Part shown: piece by piece, positions 15,816-23,470 of the stretch
How the letters are laid out: every line of letters begins with the position of its first letter
How positions within the stretch are numbered: the first letter of the stretch is position 1
From: a bacterium
GTDB taxonomy: Bacteria > Zhuqueibacterota > QNDG01 > JAFGCO01
Length of the DNA: 23,561 nt
Assembly (NCBI GenBank): GCA_016932575.1
Contig: JAFGCO010000066.1
Span: forward strand, 1-23,561
Reading direction: 5' to 3'
The notes under the pieces: model-generated
Told to the model about the DNA's origin: nothing
Database searches by the model: none
The model's input: the letters and a program-made list of their open reading frames with translations, nothing else
Program-made: the position numbers and the translations under genes

Positions 15816-16979
15816 TTACATATATTGCAGAACCAGTTTATTTTTTAATGAGTTTAAACTGATTTTTCCCTGATTATAGGCGTCCAGGTCACGTTTGGTC
15901 AATTGCATACGTATCGAAGAAGGGTTGCCGGAATCCTGGCCAAAGAATAAAATCCTTGGTCCTACAGTTACTTCAACGATAAATTGTTCCTCAGGTTTGA
16001 CCTGAAGCGTATGACCATAGGAAGCCATCAGATCGAACAGCTCGTCGCTCATATTTTGCAATAGCAAGCGGGTATCTGTTTCTTCTGCGGAACCTTGGGC
16101 ATTGGCAGTTAAACTGTAACCCGAAAGTGCGTCTCCACGATTATGAATTACAATCGAAAAAGACGTGTCGAGATTTCCGAATCGAAATCCGGGCTGGATA
16201 TCCATAAACAGCAGCGCTCCCAGTCCGTTGAGATACAATCCTGATGTGGATGAATAGTGCGGCTCTTTTGATGTAGCCATTGCCTGATCGAATATTTCTG
16301 TCATAATATCAATATCTTTTGCAATTGAGGCATCACCTGCATTTATATCAAAATGAATATTTGACTGTAAATGGTGATTATTCCCATGAGATTGCCTGAG
16401 TGCTTCTGCATGCTTTTGTCTGATCCAGGCAGTGATGAAACTGTTTTCCTGTGTCAGTGACCACCATCCGTTGAGATGCACCAGTACTGCGATTCGGTCG
16501 TTATCTTTCAGCATTGAGATAGAAGGCGCATAGTGGCTGAAGAACTCGGTGATCCCGGATTTAATGGCTTCAATGGATTCTTTTTCCAGCGTTTCCGTCT
16601 TCTTTTGGAACTCGGCCAGATTACTGTCTGAAAAAAGCCAGTTCTGCTGTTTTTCCACTTTTTTATTGAATTTGTTTCCGTTTGCCATCATTTGGCCGAT
16701 GTTTTTGTCCAGGGTCGGCAGCATCACCGGGTGATAAGGCTGTGGTTTTTCCATATAAAAAACCATCCCGTAATCAGGTATGTAGATTCCCCTTGAGTTT
16801 CCTGTGAATCGCATGTTTATATTATCCTGATCCAGTAGTTTATCGAGAACGCTTTCCATGATTTTCATGTCTCGTTTCAATCGAAATGTATCGATCTGAG
16901 CAGATTGTCCATGAAGAACAGCGGGTGAAAAGGCCACCAATAAATAGACGATTATGATCAATTGATAACGTTGAAGCAT
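15816..16979 (-). CDS. Exported protein of unknown function, third gene of ECF operon 2
   Basis: 387 residues; ATG 16979 with AAGGAAC just upstream and a signal peptide (IIIVYLLVAFSPAVLHG, cleavage near residues 24-26). After that it is soluble, with a helical charged segment at about 105-150 (NKFNKKVEKQQNW, KKTETLEKESIEAIKSG) and a beta-rich C-terminal half. No catalytic motif or named domain is recognised. It follows the operon 2 anti-sigma factor by 26 bases and occupies the same place as the DUF4097 gene in operon 1. It is therefore probably an envelope protein made under the ECF response. Function unknown. Confidence 0.75.
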   Translation of the reverse strand: MLQRYQLIIIVYLLVAFSPAVLHGQSAQIDTFRLKRDMKIMESVLDKLLDQDNINMRFTGNSRGIYIPDYGMVFYMEKPQPYHPVMLPTLDKNIGQMMANGNKFNKKVEKQQNWLFSDSNLAEFQKKTETLEKESIEAIKSGITEFFSHYAPSISMLKDNDRIAVLVHLNGWWSLTQENSFITAWIRQKHAEALRQSHGNNHHLQSNIHFDINAGDASIAKDIDIMTEIFDQAMATSKEPHYSSTSGLYLNGLGALLFMDIQPGFRFGNLDTSFSIVIHNRGDALSGYSLTANAQGSAEETDTRLLLQNMSDELFDLMASYGHTLQVKPEEQFIVEVTVGPRILFFGQDSGNPSSIRMQLTKRDLDAYNQGKISLNSLKNKLVLQYM

Positions 16980-17005
16980 CTGTTCCTTCTTTCTTTTTCA
17001 TGTAT

Positions 17006-17686
17006 TTAAGGCTGTGAGTCGGGAGAGCTGGTCATTCGGATCAGATCATTGATCAGGGTACTGGTCTGGTGATAGCGTCCTTCTGTCTGGCGATGCAGTC
17101 CCTGCAGTCCCTGGCCTACCAGCTGTAAATCCTGTTGTCGCCTTAATTCTTGCTGCTGAGAGAATTCGTTCAGGGCTAAGCTGAAATCCCGACGCTGACG
17201 TGCTTCACTTTCTTGAATCAGGGTCACCAGTTGTTCCATATTTCTCGATTGCAGCTCGGACAACTTTGTTTCCAATTTCGCTTCCATTTTTGCTTCAATC
17301 TGCGATTTGCTGGGCCCGTTTTTGCCAAAAGCGATTTGCCAGTTTCCATTTTCATATTTCACCTGGAAATGAAAGATAAACAAAAAAATGACGGCCGCAC
17401 TGGCCAGCACCGGAATGCTCCACGCCAGAGGCTTTTCTGTGTATCGCCGAATTTTATCTTTCCAGGATTGCCAGATTGTTGCCGGTTCATGGATAAAGAC
17501 TGTCTTCATGGCCGGCGTTTCGTCTTCCCACTGACCGAGTAAATTTGTGGTTTGCTGAAGTTCCTGGAAAATTTTCCGGCAAGTCGTGCAGCCTTCAAGG
17601 TGCTTTCGGACTTTTTTTTCGTCTTTTAGATCCAGTTCGTCATACAAAAGAGAAATCAGTGTTTCCGGCGCCATATCACATTTCAT
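17006..17686 (-). CDS. zf-HC2 anti-sigma factor with C-terminal coiled coil, ECF operon 2
   Basis: 226 residues. The start ATG at 17686 lies inside the sigma gene (11-base overlap), so translation is probably coupled. The zinc motif is His29-Leu-Glu-Gly-Cys33-Thr-Thr-Cys36. A single transmembrane helix (about 89-107, IPVLASAAVIFLFIFHF) separates it from an external domain. That domain is mostly a long charged coiled coil (about 126-200: IEAKMEAKLETKLSELQSR, then QQQELRRQQDLQLVGQGL). It should sequester the co-encoded sigma factor; the coiled coil may mediate oligomerisation or contact with an envelope partner. Confidence 0.85.
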   Translation of the reverse strand: MKCDMAPETLISLLYDELDLKDEKKVRKHLEGCTTCRKIFQELQQTTNLLGQWEDETPAMKTVFIHEPATIWQSWKDKIRRYTEKPLAWSIPVLASAAVIFLFIFHFQVKYENGNWQIAFGKNGPSKSQIEAKMEAKLETKLSELQSRNMEQLVTLIQESEARQRRDFSLALNEFSQQQELRRQQDLQLVGQGLQGLHRQTEGRYHQTSTLINDLIRMTSSPDSQP

Positions 17687-18278
17687 GGAGCAACACCTCC
17701 TTACTTAAATTGGATTCCTCCAGTACTTTTTTCATGGCTCGAAGCCCATAATACAGACGGGATTTAACCGTGTTGATCGGCTCGTTCAGTATATCTGCAA
17801 TTTCTGTAAATTTAAGTCCCTGATACTGTTTCATAACGATTACCACTCGTTGTTCGTCGGGTATTTTCTTTAGTGCATTCTTTATAATTGATTCCACTTG
17901 CTGATGCTGCATGAGATCTTCCGGAGACCGCGCTGAGCGGTCCTGAAATTGCCATTTGACCCGATTTTGATTCGTATCTTCGTCGGTAAGCGCATCGAAC
18001 GATACAAGACGACGGATTCGCTTTTTTTTGAATTCGTCTTTACATAAATTGAGTGCAATACGGTAAACCCACGAAGAAAATTTTTCAGGATCCTTTAATG
18101 TTTTTAATTGTTTGTACATGCGTATAAATACCGATTGACACAAATCTTTGGCAAGTTCTCTGTTCCCAATGGTCCGGAGAACGAAATTATATATTGGTTT
18201 TTCCCAGCGCCAAATCAACGTGTTAAAAGCATTGATATCGCCGTTTAAATATCGCTCGATTAATGCAGCGTCTGTCAT
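17676..18278 (-). CDS. ECF RNA polymerase sigma factor, operon 2
   Basis: 200 residues with region 2 (about 22-90: ELAKDLCQSVFIRMYKQLKTL, FSSWVYRIALNLCKDEFKKK) and region 4 (about 132-188: IPDEQRVVIVMKQYQGLKFTEIADIL, INTVKSRLYYGLRAMKK). The two regions are linked by about 40 polar residues. The gene is first in its operon, overlaps the anti-sigma gene and is preceded by a good ECF-type promoter, so autoregulation is likely. It is clearly distinct from the sigma factor of operon 1, so the duplication is old or the two were recruited separately. Confidence 0.92.
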   Translation of the reverse strand: MTDAALIERYLNGDINAFNTLIWRWEKPIYNFVLRTIGNRELAKDLCQSVFIRMYKQLKTLKDPEKFSSWVYRIALNLCKDEFKKKRIRRLVSFDALTDEDTNQNRVKWQFQDRSARSPEDLMQHQQVESIIKNALKKIPDEQRVVIVMKQYQGLKFTEIADILNEPINTVKSRLYYGLRAMKKVLEESNLSKEVLLHEM

Positions 18279-18712
18279 GTGGCCCGTTTCCCATTAAAAA
18301 ATGTCGCTGTTATTAAGACGCTGTTTAAAAGAAAAAGTTTTCATTTTTTTTATTTTTATGGGGAAAAATTTACAGCGCCGAATGCCGGTTGCAAAGGCAA
18401 TAATTGCCGGATCTGTTTTTATGATGATGCTGTCTTGATATAAAGATGTTCCGAAAGAGCAGCGGATAATTGACGGTTCCCGGTATTTCCCGTTTTAAAG
18501 CGAACAATGATTATAGTATAACTGTATAAATTAATTAAACTTGAATTTGGTCAAATTTTTGCTTCAAAATGAGTGAGAAATGAATTCGTCATGCAAATAT
18601 GACAGAAATGTAAAAACGGATCAATTCTTGCAACAATAGCCAATACAGGCAAGAGAAGATGATGTGTTGTGAAAAAAACGAGGTTTAATATTTTTTAATT
18701 GAGGTGAGTTTT
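18279..18712. other. Divergent intergenic region between ECF operon 2 and the small membrane protein gene
   Basis: Holds the ECF-type promoter at 18311-18342 on the minus strand. The rest (18343-18700) is AT-rich with no ORF I would defend. It includes a small inverted repeat GTCAT...ATGAC near 18588-18603 and a CTTGC...GCAAG pair near 18627-18654. A promoter for the plus-strand gene must lie here, but I cannot pick one with confidence. Confidence 0.5.
18311..18342 (-). promoter_or_regulatory. ECF-type promoter of sigma operon 2 (probable autoregulation)
   Basis: On the minus strand: GAAAACTT (18342-18335) and CGTCTTAATA (18320-18311), with 16 bases between AAC and CGTC. This is the classic ECF spacing and -10 core. 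The predicted start would be about 27 bases before the ATG at 18278. Confidence 0.62.
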
Positions 18713-18922
18713 ATGTTTGGATGGTGTGCAATCGCGTTTATCGCCGGGGGGCTTTGTGGGATGATGGGGATGTGTTTTCTGGCATATGGATCAAAAACTA
18801 ATTTGATGCGCGAAAATGGTGTGCTTCGCAGACGTTTATCGTTTTTAGAGAACGAAGATCCACGCCGCAAGTACAAACCTGTCAGAGATCCGCGTCCTGA
18901 GGTGCACAAACTGGTGAATTAA
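18713..18922 (+). CDS. Small single-pass membrane protein, DUF3789-like
   Basis: 69 residues from ATG 18713, chosen because GAGGTGA (18701-18707) is five bases upstream; GTG 18704 lies inside that site. One transmembrane helix (FGWCAIAFIAGGLCGMMGMCFL) is followed by a cytoplasmic, basic tail with RENGVLRRRLSFLENEDPRRK, which is probably helical. The layout resembles short DUF3789-type proteins. Function unknown. Confidence 0.65.
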   Translation: MFGWCAIAFIAGGLCGMMGMCFLAYGSKTNLMRENGVLRRRLSFLENEDPRRKYKPVRDPRPEVHKLVN

Positions 18923-19060
18923 ATTCTATTCGAACACGCGGATTGATTCACAGTGGATATGGTCTTCGGGGGGAGATCAATCCATGTGTGGCCGGAGTTT
19001 TTTCAGGTATATTTTATTGTTAAATAATCGGGTGTTCCGGACCATTTTCAAGTGAATCAG

Positions 19061-19099
19061 GAAAATGCTTCGTCTTAAATGAGCGGAGCATTTTCTGTT
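19061..19099 (+). terminator. Hairpin, probable terminator of the small membrane protein gene
   Basis: GAAAATGCTTCG (19061-19072) pairs with CGGAGCATTTTC (19084-19095) over 12 bp including one G-T pair; the loop is 11 bases. It is followed by TGTTTAT, a weak T-rich tail. It lies between the small gene and the tRNA promoter. Confidence 0.55.
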
Positions 19100-19119
19100 T
19101 ATCGTGCTGTAAATTTCAC

Positions 19120-19148
19120 TTGCGTCCCCATGTTAATTTCTTTATATT
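19120..19148 (+). promoter_or_regulatory. Promoter of the tRNA-His/tRNA-Glu unit
   Basis: TTGCGT (19120-19125), a 17-base spacer, then TATATT (19143-19148). Predicted start near 19155, about 10 bases before the tRNA-His gene. Confidence 0.55.
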
Positions 19149-19165
19149 ATACGACCGAAAAAATG

Positions 19166-19240
19166 GTGGGTATAGCTCAGTTTGGTCAGAGCGCCAGGTT
19201 GTGGCCCTGGAGGTCACGGGTTCAAGTCCCGTTACTCACC
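19166..19240 (+). tRNA. tRNA-His (GTG)
   Basis: Full cloverleaf. The acceptor GTGGGTA (19166-19172) pairs with TACTCAC (19233-19239). The anticodon stem CCAGG/CCTGG (19194-19198, 19206-19210) surrounds TTGTGGC with anticodon GTG at 19201-19203. The T-arm is ACGGG-TTCAAGT-CCCGT. The base before position 1 is G (19165) and the discriminator is C (19240), the extra G-1:C73 pair expected of tRNA-His. CCA is not encoded. Confidence 0.96.
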
Positions 19241-19285
19241 CTTTGTGGATATTTGATACGGTGTTGTTCTTTATATAGAGTTTAT

Positions 19286-19358
19286 CTCCCCATCGTCTAG
19301 TGGCCTAGGACTCAGGGTTTTCATCCCTGCAACAGGGGTTCGAGTCCCCTTGGGGAGG
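19286..19358 (+). tRNA. tRNA-Glu (TTC)
   Basis: The acceptor CTCCCCA (19286-19292) pairs with TGGGGAG (19351-19357) and the discriminator is G19358. The anticodon stem CAGGG/CCCTG (19313-19317, 19325-19329) holds TTTTCAT with anticodon TTC at 19320-19322. The T-arm is AGGGG-TTCGAGT-CCCCT. CCA is not encoded. The first pair is C1-G72, not the G1-C72 common in bacterial tRNA-Glu. The 3' part overlaps, antisense, the end of the serine recombinase gene. Confidence 0.95.
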
Positions 19359-20877
19359 CCCTAAGGGAAAGATTTTCAGAATTGGGATTCTTTCCCTTTT
19401 TTATTTCTCCTAACTCATTGATATTATTGGTCAGAATTGACAGCACTTCATTAACTTTCGGTGTTCGATACTTTTTGTCTTCATAAATAAGTTTCTCAGG
19501 GAATAACGAACTCACTATTTTCTGCTTTGTGATGGTATCCGCCTGAAGGTAATAGTCTTTTAAATGATAGAGGAGTGCAAAATCATATTCGACGTAATTC
19601 ATGAAATTTGTATCCTGCAAATCGATTTCCTGTAACTTGACTTGAATGGTATCTATTTTATTCTGATACCTTGATTTTGATTTGCTATATGTTTCCCTGT
19701 CCATTTCATCATTGATGAATTTATCCTCTGCCTTCTCAATTAGTTTTTTACATTCTTCTATCTGCAATTCAAGTTGTCTTTTTTCTTTTTCCCTTTGCTG
19801 GTCATCCTTTTTAAACAAATCTTTCATGACATGATAATACAGGTTTAAAACTTCTTCTGTAATTTGAAAGCTTTCCAGATATTTGATGAATTGCATGTTT
19901 GCCTCTTTTGCCGAAAAATTCTCTTTGCACCCGTACTTTCTCTGGCAATTATAATAATAGTATTTTTTACCTGCTTTATTCCGAACCGGCCCGCCTGAAA
20001 GATTACGGCCGCATTGTCTGCATTGAAGCAAACCTCTCAGAGGAAGGTTTTCATTGATTTTATTTTTCTTCTGTCCCTGTTTGCTTCTGCGTTTTAAAAG
20101 CTCCTGAACCTTGTAAAACAAGGCTTCATCAATGATGGATTCATGAAGACCGTCTACTAATTCCGCTTCATCTTCTTTCCATGCTTCGATATAAATTTTA
20201 CCGATATAAACAGGGTTCCTCATGACTTTTGGAAAATTTGACTTGGAACAATAATAACCTTTTGAACTCATGTGCCTTCTGACTTCTTCCAGATAGTATA
20301 CACCTTTTCCATACATTTCAAAGGCTTCCTGTATATATTTGGCATCTTCATTCGGCACTAATAGAGATTTGCCGCTTGACCGATCAAATGAATAACCTTT
20401 TGGCGGTGTGCCCGCCCAGCGGCCTTCACGTTTTGCCTGTCTCATGCCTCTTTTTGTATTTAAGCCCCTTCGGTCATTTTCAATTTGAGGCATTGCAAGG
20501 TTGATAACCTGAATCATCAAATTTTCAGGAATAGTCAAATCAACGTTATTCTCAAGGGTTCTTACTTCGACACCTATTTTTTTAAGGATTTGAATCATTG
20601 AAAGCGATTCATACATATTTCTTGAAAAACGGTCCCATCGTACAACCAGAAAAATATCTGCTTTCAGTGTTTTATTTCTTAAGTCAAAGAGCATGTTTTG
20701 AAATTCCGGCCTGTTGAAGTCTTTTGCTGAATGGTCTTCTTGAATATCAGCGACTATTTGCCATGAATTTTTTCTACAGTGCTTTGTTAATTGTGCCCTT
20801 TGATCCTGTAAACTGAATCCCTGTTCTTTCTGTTCATCAGTTGAAACTCGGCTGTAAATGATGGCTTTTCTCTGCAT
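19321..20877 (-). CDS. Large serine recombinase (site-specific integrase)
   Basis: 518 residues. An N-terminal resolvase catalytic domain (about 4-145) has the nucleophile Ser12 in YSRVSTDEQ and Arg residues in RWDRFSRN. A Recombinase domain (about 155-260) includes GTPPKGYSFD, RNPVYIGKIYI. A zinc ribbon follows with Cys286, Cys289, Cys311 and Cys317, then a coiled coil (about 350-420) typical of integrases that act in one direction. It should integrate and excise the island by double-strand cleavage through a phosphoserine link. The final SPRGLEPLLQG and the stop codon are antisense to tRNA-Glu; the stop lies in the anticodon loop. These end residues are probably a by-product of the insertion site. 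The start ATG overlaps the small ORF upstream by 41 bases. Confidence 0.92.
   Translation of the reverse strand: MQRKAIIYSRVSTDEQKEQGFSLQDQRAQLTKHCRKNSWQIVADIQEDHSAKDFNRPEFQNMLFDLRNKTLKADIFLVVRWDRFSRNMYESLSMIQILKKIGVEVRTLENNVDLTIPENLMIQVINLAMPQIENDRRGLNTKRGMRQAKREGRWAGTPPKGYSFDRSSGKSLLVPNEDAKYIQEAFEMYGKGVYYLEEVRRHMSSKGYYCSKSNFPKVMRNPVYIGKIYIEAWKEDEAELVDGLHESIIDEALFYKVQELLKRRSKQGQKKNKINENLPLRGLLQCRQCGRNLSGGPVRNKAGKKYYYYNCQRKYGCKENFSAKEANMQFIKYLESFQITEEVLNLYYHVMKDLFKKDDQQREKEKRQLELQIEECKKLIEKAEDKFINDEMDRETYSKSKSRYQNKIDTIQVKLQEIDLQDTNFMNYVEYDFALLYHLKDYYLQADTITKQKIVSSLFPEKLIYEDKKYRTPKVNEVLSILTNNINELGEIKKGKNPNSENLSLRASPRGLEPLLQG
19363..19402 (+). terminator. Terminator of the tRNA unit, lying inside the recombinase reading frame
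   Basis: A perfect 10-bp stem AAGGGAAAGA (19363-19372)/TCTTTCCCTT (19389-19398) with a 16-base loop; the T-run covers 19397-19402. It starts five bases after tRNA-Glu and works in the plus direction only. On the other strand the same bases encode about residues 492-505 of the recombinase. Confidence 0.85.
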
Positions 20878-21016
20878 TTTTCATCATATCCTTAAAATGG
20901 TTATAGTCTATCTCTCCAAGCTGGTATAAAAGCTCTCTAAGGGCTTTTATTTGCGTTTCTGAATAGACTCTGCCGTTCTTTTCAAGGATTGCCTTGCATT
21001 GTCTGATAGAAAGCAT
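20837..21016 (-). CDS. Small protein overlapping the recombinase start
   Basis: An ATG at 21016-21014 opens a frame of 59 codons ending at TGA 20837, overlapping the recombinase start by 41 bases. The product begins MLSIRQCKAILEKNGRVYS and continues ETQIKALRELLYQLGEIDY, two amphipathic helices. I recall similar short ORFs ahead of phage and island recombinases in Bacteroidota, but cannot verify this. GGAGCAGG lies upstream though rather far from the ATG. It may be a regulator of, or translationally coupled leader for, the recombinase. Function unknown. Confidence 0.6.
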   Translation of the reverse strand: MLSIRQCKAILEKNGRVYSETQIKALRELLYQLGEIDYNHFKDMMKNAEKSHHLQPSFN

Positions 21017-21100
21017 TTATTCGCATTTCCTGCTCCTTTCATACCTCTGGCCTTTATCCAGTCAGTATGATGTTTTTATATCATGTGAAATAATTTTTTA

Positions 21101-21964
21101 CTAATAATCAAATTTTCGTTTTAAAGTTTCTTCAATTTGAACGATTTTATCTGAATCTTTTTTTATGATAATTTCACCAAATTTACTATGCTTTAATAAT
21201 GATCCAATTCTTGTATTTACATCAACGTTTCTTTTTGCTTCTATATTTTTAATTTTACCTTCTTTTGTTTTTATCTGAATGCTTTTATAGCCATGTTTCC
21301 TTATTATATCTATTAATTCAAATTCTGCGTCTGTTAGATCCTTTGGAATATATTCATTAGAATTCTTCCCTATTGGATCAGTAGATAAATTAAATATTCC
21401 ATTTAAATTGATTGTTAAATGATGATCCATTCCAAACAATGAAATTCGGTCTCTATATTCACTATAGCTTAATATGTCTGCTTCATCATTTGAAAAAATA
21501 ATGAGATTATAAATATCATCCTTGAATGTGTTTATAATTGGTACATAATAATGAAATAAGTATTGTCTATAATGATTCTTATTTTCTTCGAGAATGCCTA
21601 AATCTTTACCGATATTGTAAATATTTTTAAGTGGCAATCCAAAATTTCTTAGTTCGCAAATTATTAATAACCAAAACCTGTCTAATAAACTAAATTTTCT
21701 CCAGCCTTTCTCATTTTTTCGATAGTAATTAAGAAGCCCCTTTTTTCCCCAATGATATAGAATCCTTGAGGATTTTAATTTGTTTATATAGATTTGCTTT
21801 TCTTCTAACGCTTCAATTGCTCGTTTTCCCCAGTCTTCATTTAAAAATGTATCGTACAGTGAATAAAATAGATTTGGCCTAAAGATGTGATTGGTTTCTT
21901 CAGGTTCAATTTTGAAAAATTTATATTTTTCTCGATTTTGAAAGTTGTTATAAAGTTTACTCAT
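21101..21964 (-). CDS. MerR-like helix-turn-helix regulator of the island (putative)
   Basis: 287 residues; ATG 21964 behind GGGAAGG. Residues about 66-115 resemble a MerR DNA-binding domain: SSRILYHWGKKGLLN, then GWRKFSLLDRFWLL and LRNFGLPLKNI match the usual Y-W-x-x-x-G-L-L, G-x-R-x-Y-S and L-R-x-x-G-x-x-L-x-x-I pattern. The remaining 170 residues are unassigned; a C-terminal segment (DLTDAEFELIDIIRKHGYKSIQI) may be a second small domain. The coding sequence is strongly AT-rich. A consensus promoter with an imperfect inverted repeat lies directly upstream, so self-regulation is likely. The target could be this island's own genes. Weaker alternative: a non-MerR winged-helix protein. Confidence 0.6.
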   Translation of the reverse strand: MSKLYNNFQNREKYKFFKIEPEETNHIFRPNLFYSLYDTFLNEDWGKRAIEALEEKQIYINKLKSSRILYHWGKKGLLNYYRKNEKGWRKFSLLDRFWLLIICELRNFGLPLKNIYNIGKDLGILEENKNHYRQYLFHYYVPIINTFKDDIYNLIIFSNDEADILSYSEYRDRISLFGMDHHLTINLNGIFNLSTDPIGKNSNEYIPKDLTDAEFELIDIIRKHGYKSIQIKTKEGKIKNIEAKRNVDVNTRIGSLLKHSKFGEIIIKKDSDKIVQIEETLKRKFDY

Positions 21965-22291
21965 AAACCTTCCCTATATGTAAAGTTACTATAATATAAA
22001 TAAACCTTACACATATGTCAAGTTTAATTTTATTACTATTAATGTAAAATTCATTATTTTATAGACTCGATTTGCTTATAGCCTTCCTGCAAATTTGCAC
22101 AAACAATGCAATTTTGTTTATAATGATGATAAGATATTCAGTAAATACCTTTTTATTTTATCTTGATTTTTCTGTAATTTCAAAGTAAATTCAAAAAATA
22201 TTTACAACATTAATTTAAGAACTACCATTATTTATTGATCGACGAAAAAAGTGTTACATTTCAAAGAATGAATTGACAGGTTCATTTTATT
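21965..22291. other. Divergent AT-rich intergenic region of the island
   Basis: It separates the regulator gene (minus) from the restriction gene (plus). It contains the minus-strand promoter at 21991-22021. The remaining 270 bases are very AT-rich with no ORF. I see no clear sigma70 promoter for the restriction gene, although several TA-rich stretches could serve. Confidence 0.5.
21991..22021 (-). promoter_or_regulatory. Promoter with overlapping inverted repeat before the MerR-like gene
   Basis: On the minus strand TTGACA (22021-22016, perfect consensus) is followed by TATATT (21998-21993, 17-base spacer) or TATTAT (21996-21991, 19-base spacer, the stretched spacing typical of MerR-controlled promoters). 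The arms ATATGTGTAAGGTT and AACTTTACATAT flank the -10 and form an imperfect inverted repeat, a good operator candidate. Confidence 0.55.
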
Positions 22292-23470
22292 ATGTCATTA
22301 TTTCAAAAATCAGTCGAAAAGAAATATCTAAACGAAATTGATTCATCACTGATTGATGATAAATATAGTGCATTTCAATCATATTTCGGCAATGATGAAA
22401 TACAAGAGAATATTAAAAAGTCGATTGAAGAACAATTTCAAGAAGGATTCTTAAGAGAGTTGTTTGTTAAAATATTAGAATATACGCTTAATCCAGAACC
22501 AAATTTTAATTTAACAACAGAGTTGAAAAATATTGGAAATAGTAAAAGGACTGATGGAGCTATTCTCCGAGATGGAGAAGCTCTTGCAGTCATTGAATTA
22601 AAATCAACTTTAACATCAGACTTGGATTCTGTCGAAGCGCAAGCCTTTGGATACAAAAATCATCATCCGGAATGTGAATATGTCATTACTTCCAATTTTG
22701 AGAGGTTACGGTTTTATATTCAAAATGCTGTTGAATATATCGAATTCGATTTGTTCAATCTGACAAGGGATGCTTTTGCTTTGCTTTGGCTTTGCCTCTC
22801 AAAAGATTCAATTTTCAGGGATTTACCACTCAAAATTAAAGAATCATCCGTTTTAGAGGAAGGGAATGTTACAAAGAAATTATATGATGATTATTCAAGA
22901 TTCAGAGAAGTCATTTTTGAAAACATTGTAAAGAACAATCCTGATATTGATAAACTTATACTTTTTAAGAAAACACAAAAACTGCTTGATCGTTTTCTAT
23001 TCATTTTCTTTGCTGAAGACCGGCTTTTGTTACCTCCTAATTCAATTAGTGAGATTGTGAATCAGTGGACTGATTTAAAAGATAAATACGATGAATATTT
23101 TCCGCTGTACGAACGATTTAAGAAATACTTTGGATATATGAATACAGGGTATAAAGGGAAAAAGTATGATGTTTATCCTTACAATGGCGGTCTGTTTGCA
23201 CCGGATGAAATTCTTGACAATCTTTCAATTGATGATGATGTATTGCACGAACATACTTTAAAATTGAGTGCTTATGATTTTGAAACTGAAATCGATGTGA
23301 ACATTTTAGGCCATATTTTTGAACACTCATTAACTGAAATTGAGAATGTTCAGGCGGAAATCAAAGGGCAGGAAATTCAAAGGCAGAAAACAAAACGGAA
23401 GAAGGAAGGCATATATTATACACCTAAATATATTACTAAATATATTGTTGAAAATACTGTTGGAAAACTT
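22292..23470 (+). pseudogene. Type IIG (Eco57I-like) restriction enzyme/N6-adenine methyltransferase, cut by an insertion
   Basis: The ATG at 22292 opens a frame that matches the N-terminal part of large single-chain restriction-modification proteins: FQKSVEKKYLNEIDSSLID, EEQFQEGFLRELFVKILEY, NPEPNFNLTTELKN. A PD-(D/E)xK nuclease site is visible as DGAILRDGEALAVIELKS (Asp...Glu-x-Lys). It continues with LFKKTQKLLDRFLFIFFAEDRLLLP, YNGGLF and NILGHIFEHSL. The methyltransferase domain begins at GIYYTPKYITKYIVENTVGKLC, and homology stops there. The frame then runs 17 codons into insertion-sequence DNA to TAA at 23527. A complete family member is about 1000 residues, so this 393-residue remnant lacks the methyltransferase and specificity parts. 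The rest may survive beyond the insertion. Confidence 0.82.

Noticed and set aside
19079-19300. A 73-codon ORF spanning tRNA-His.
   Set aside because: It overlaps the tRNA promoter and tRNA gene and has no protein-like features.
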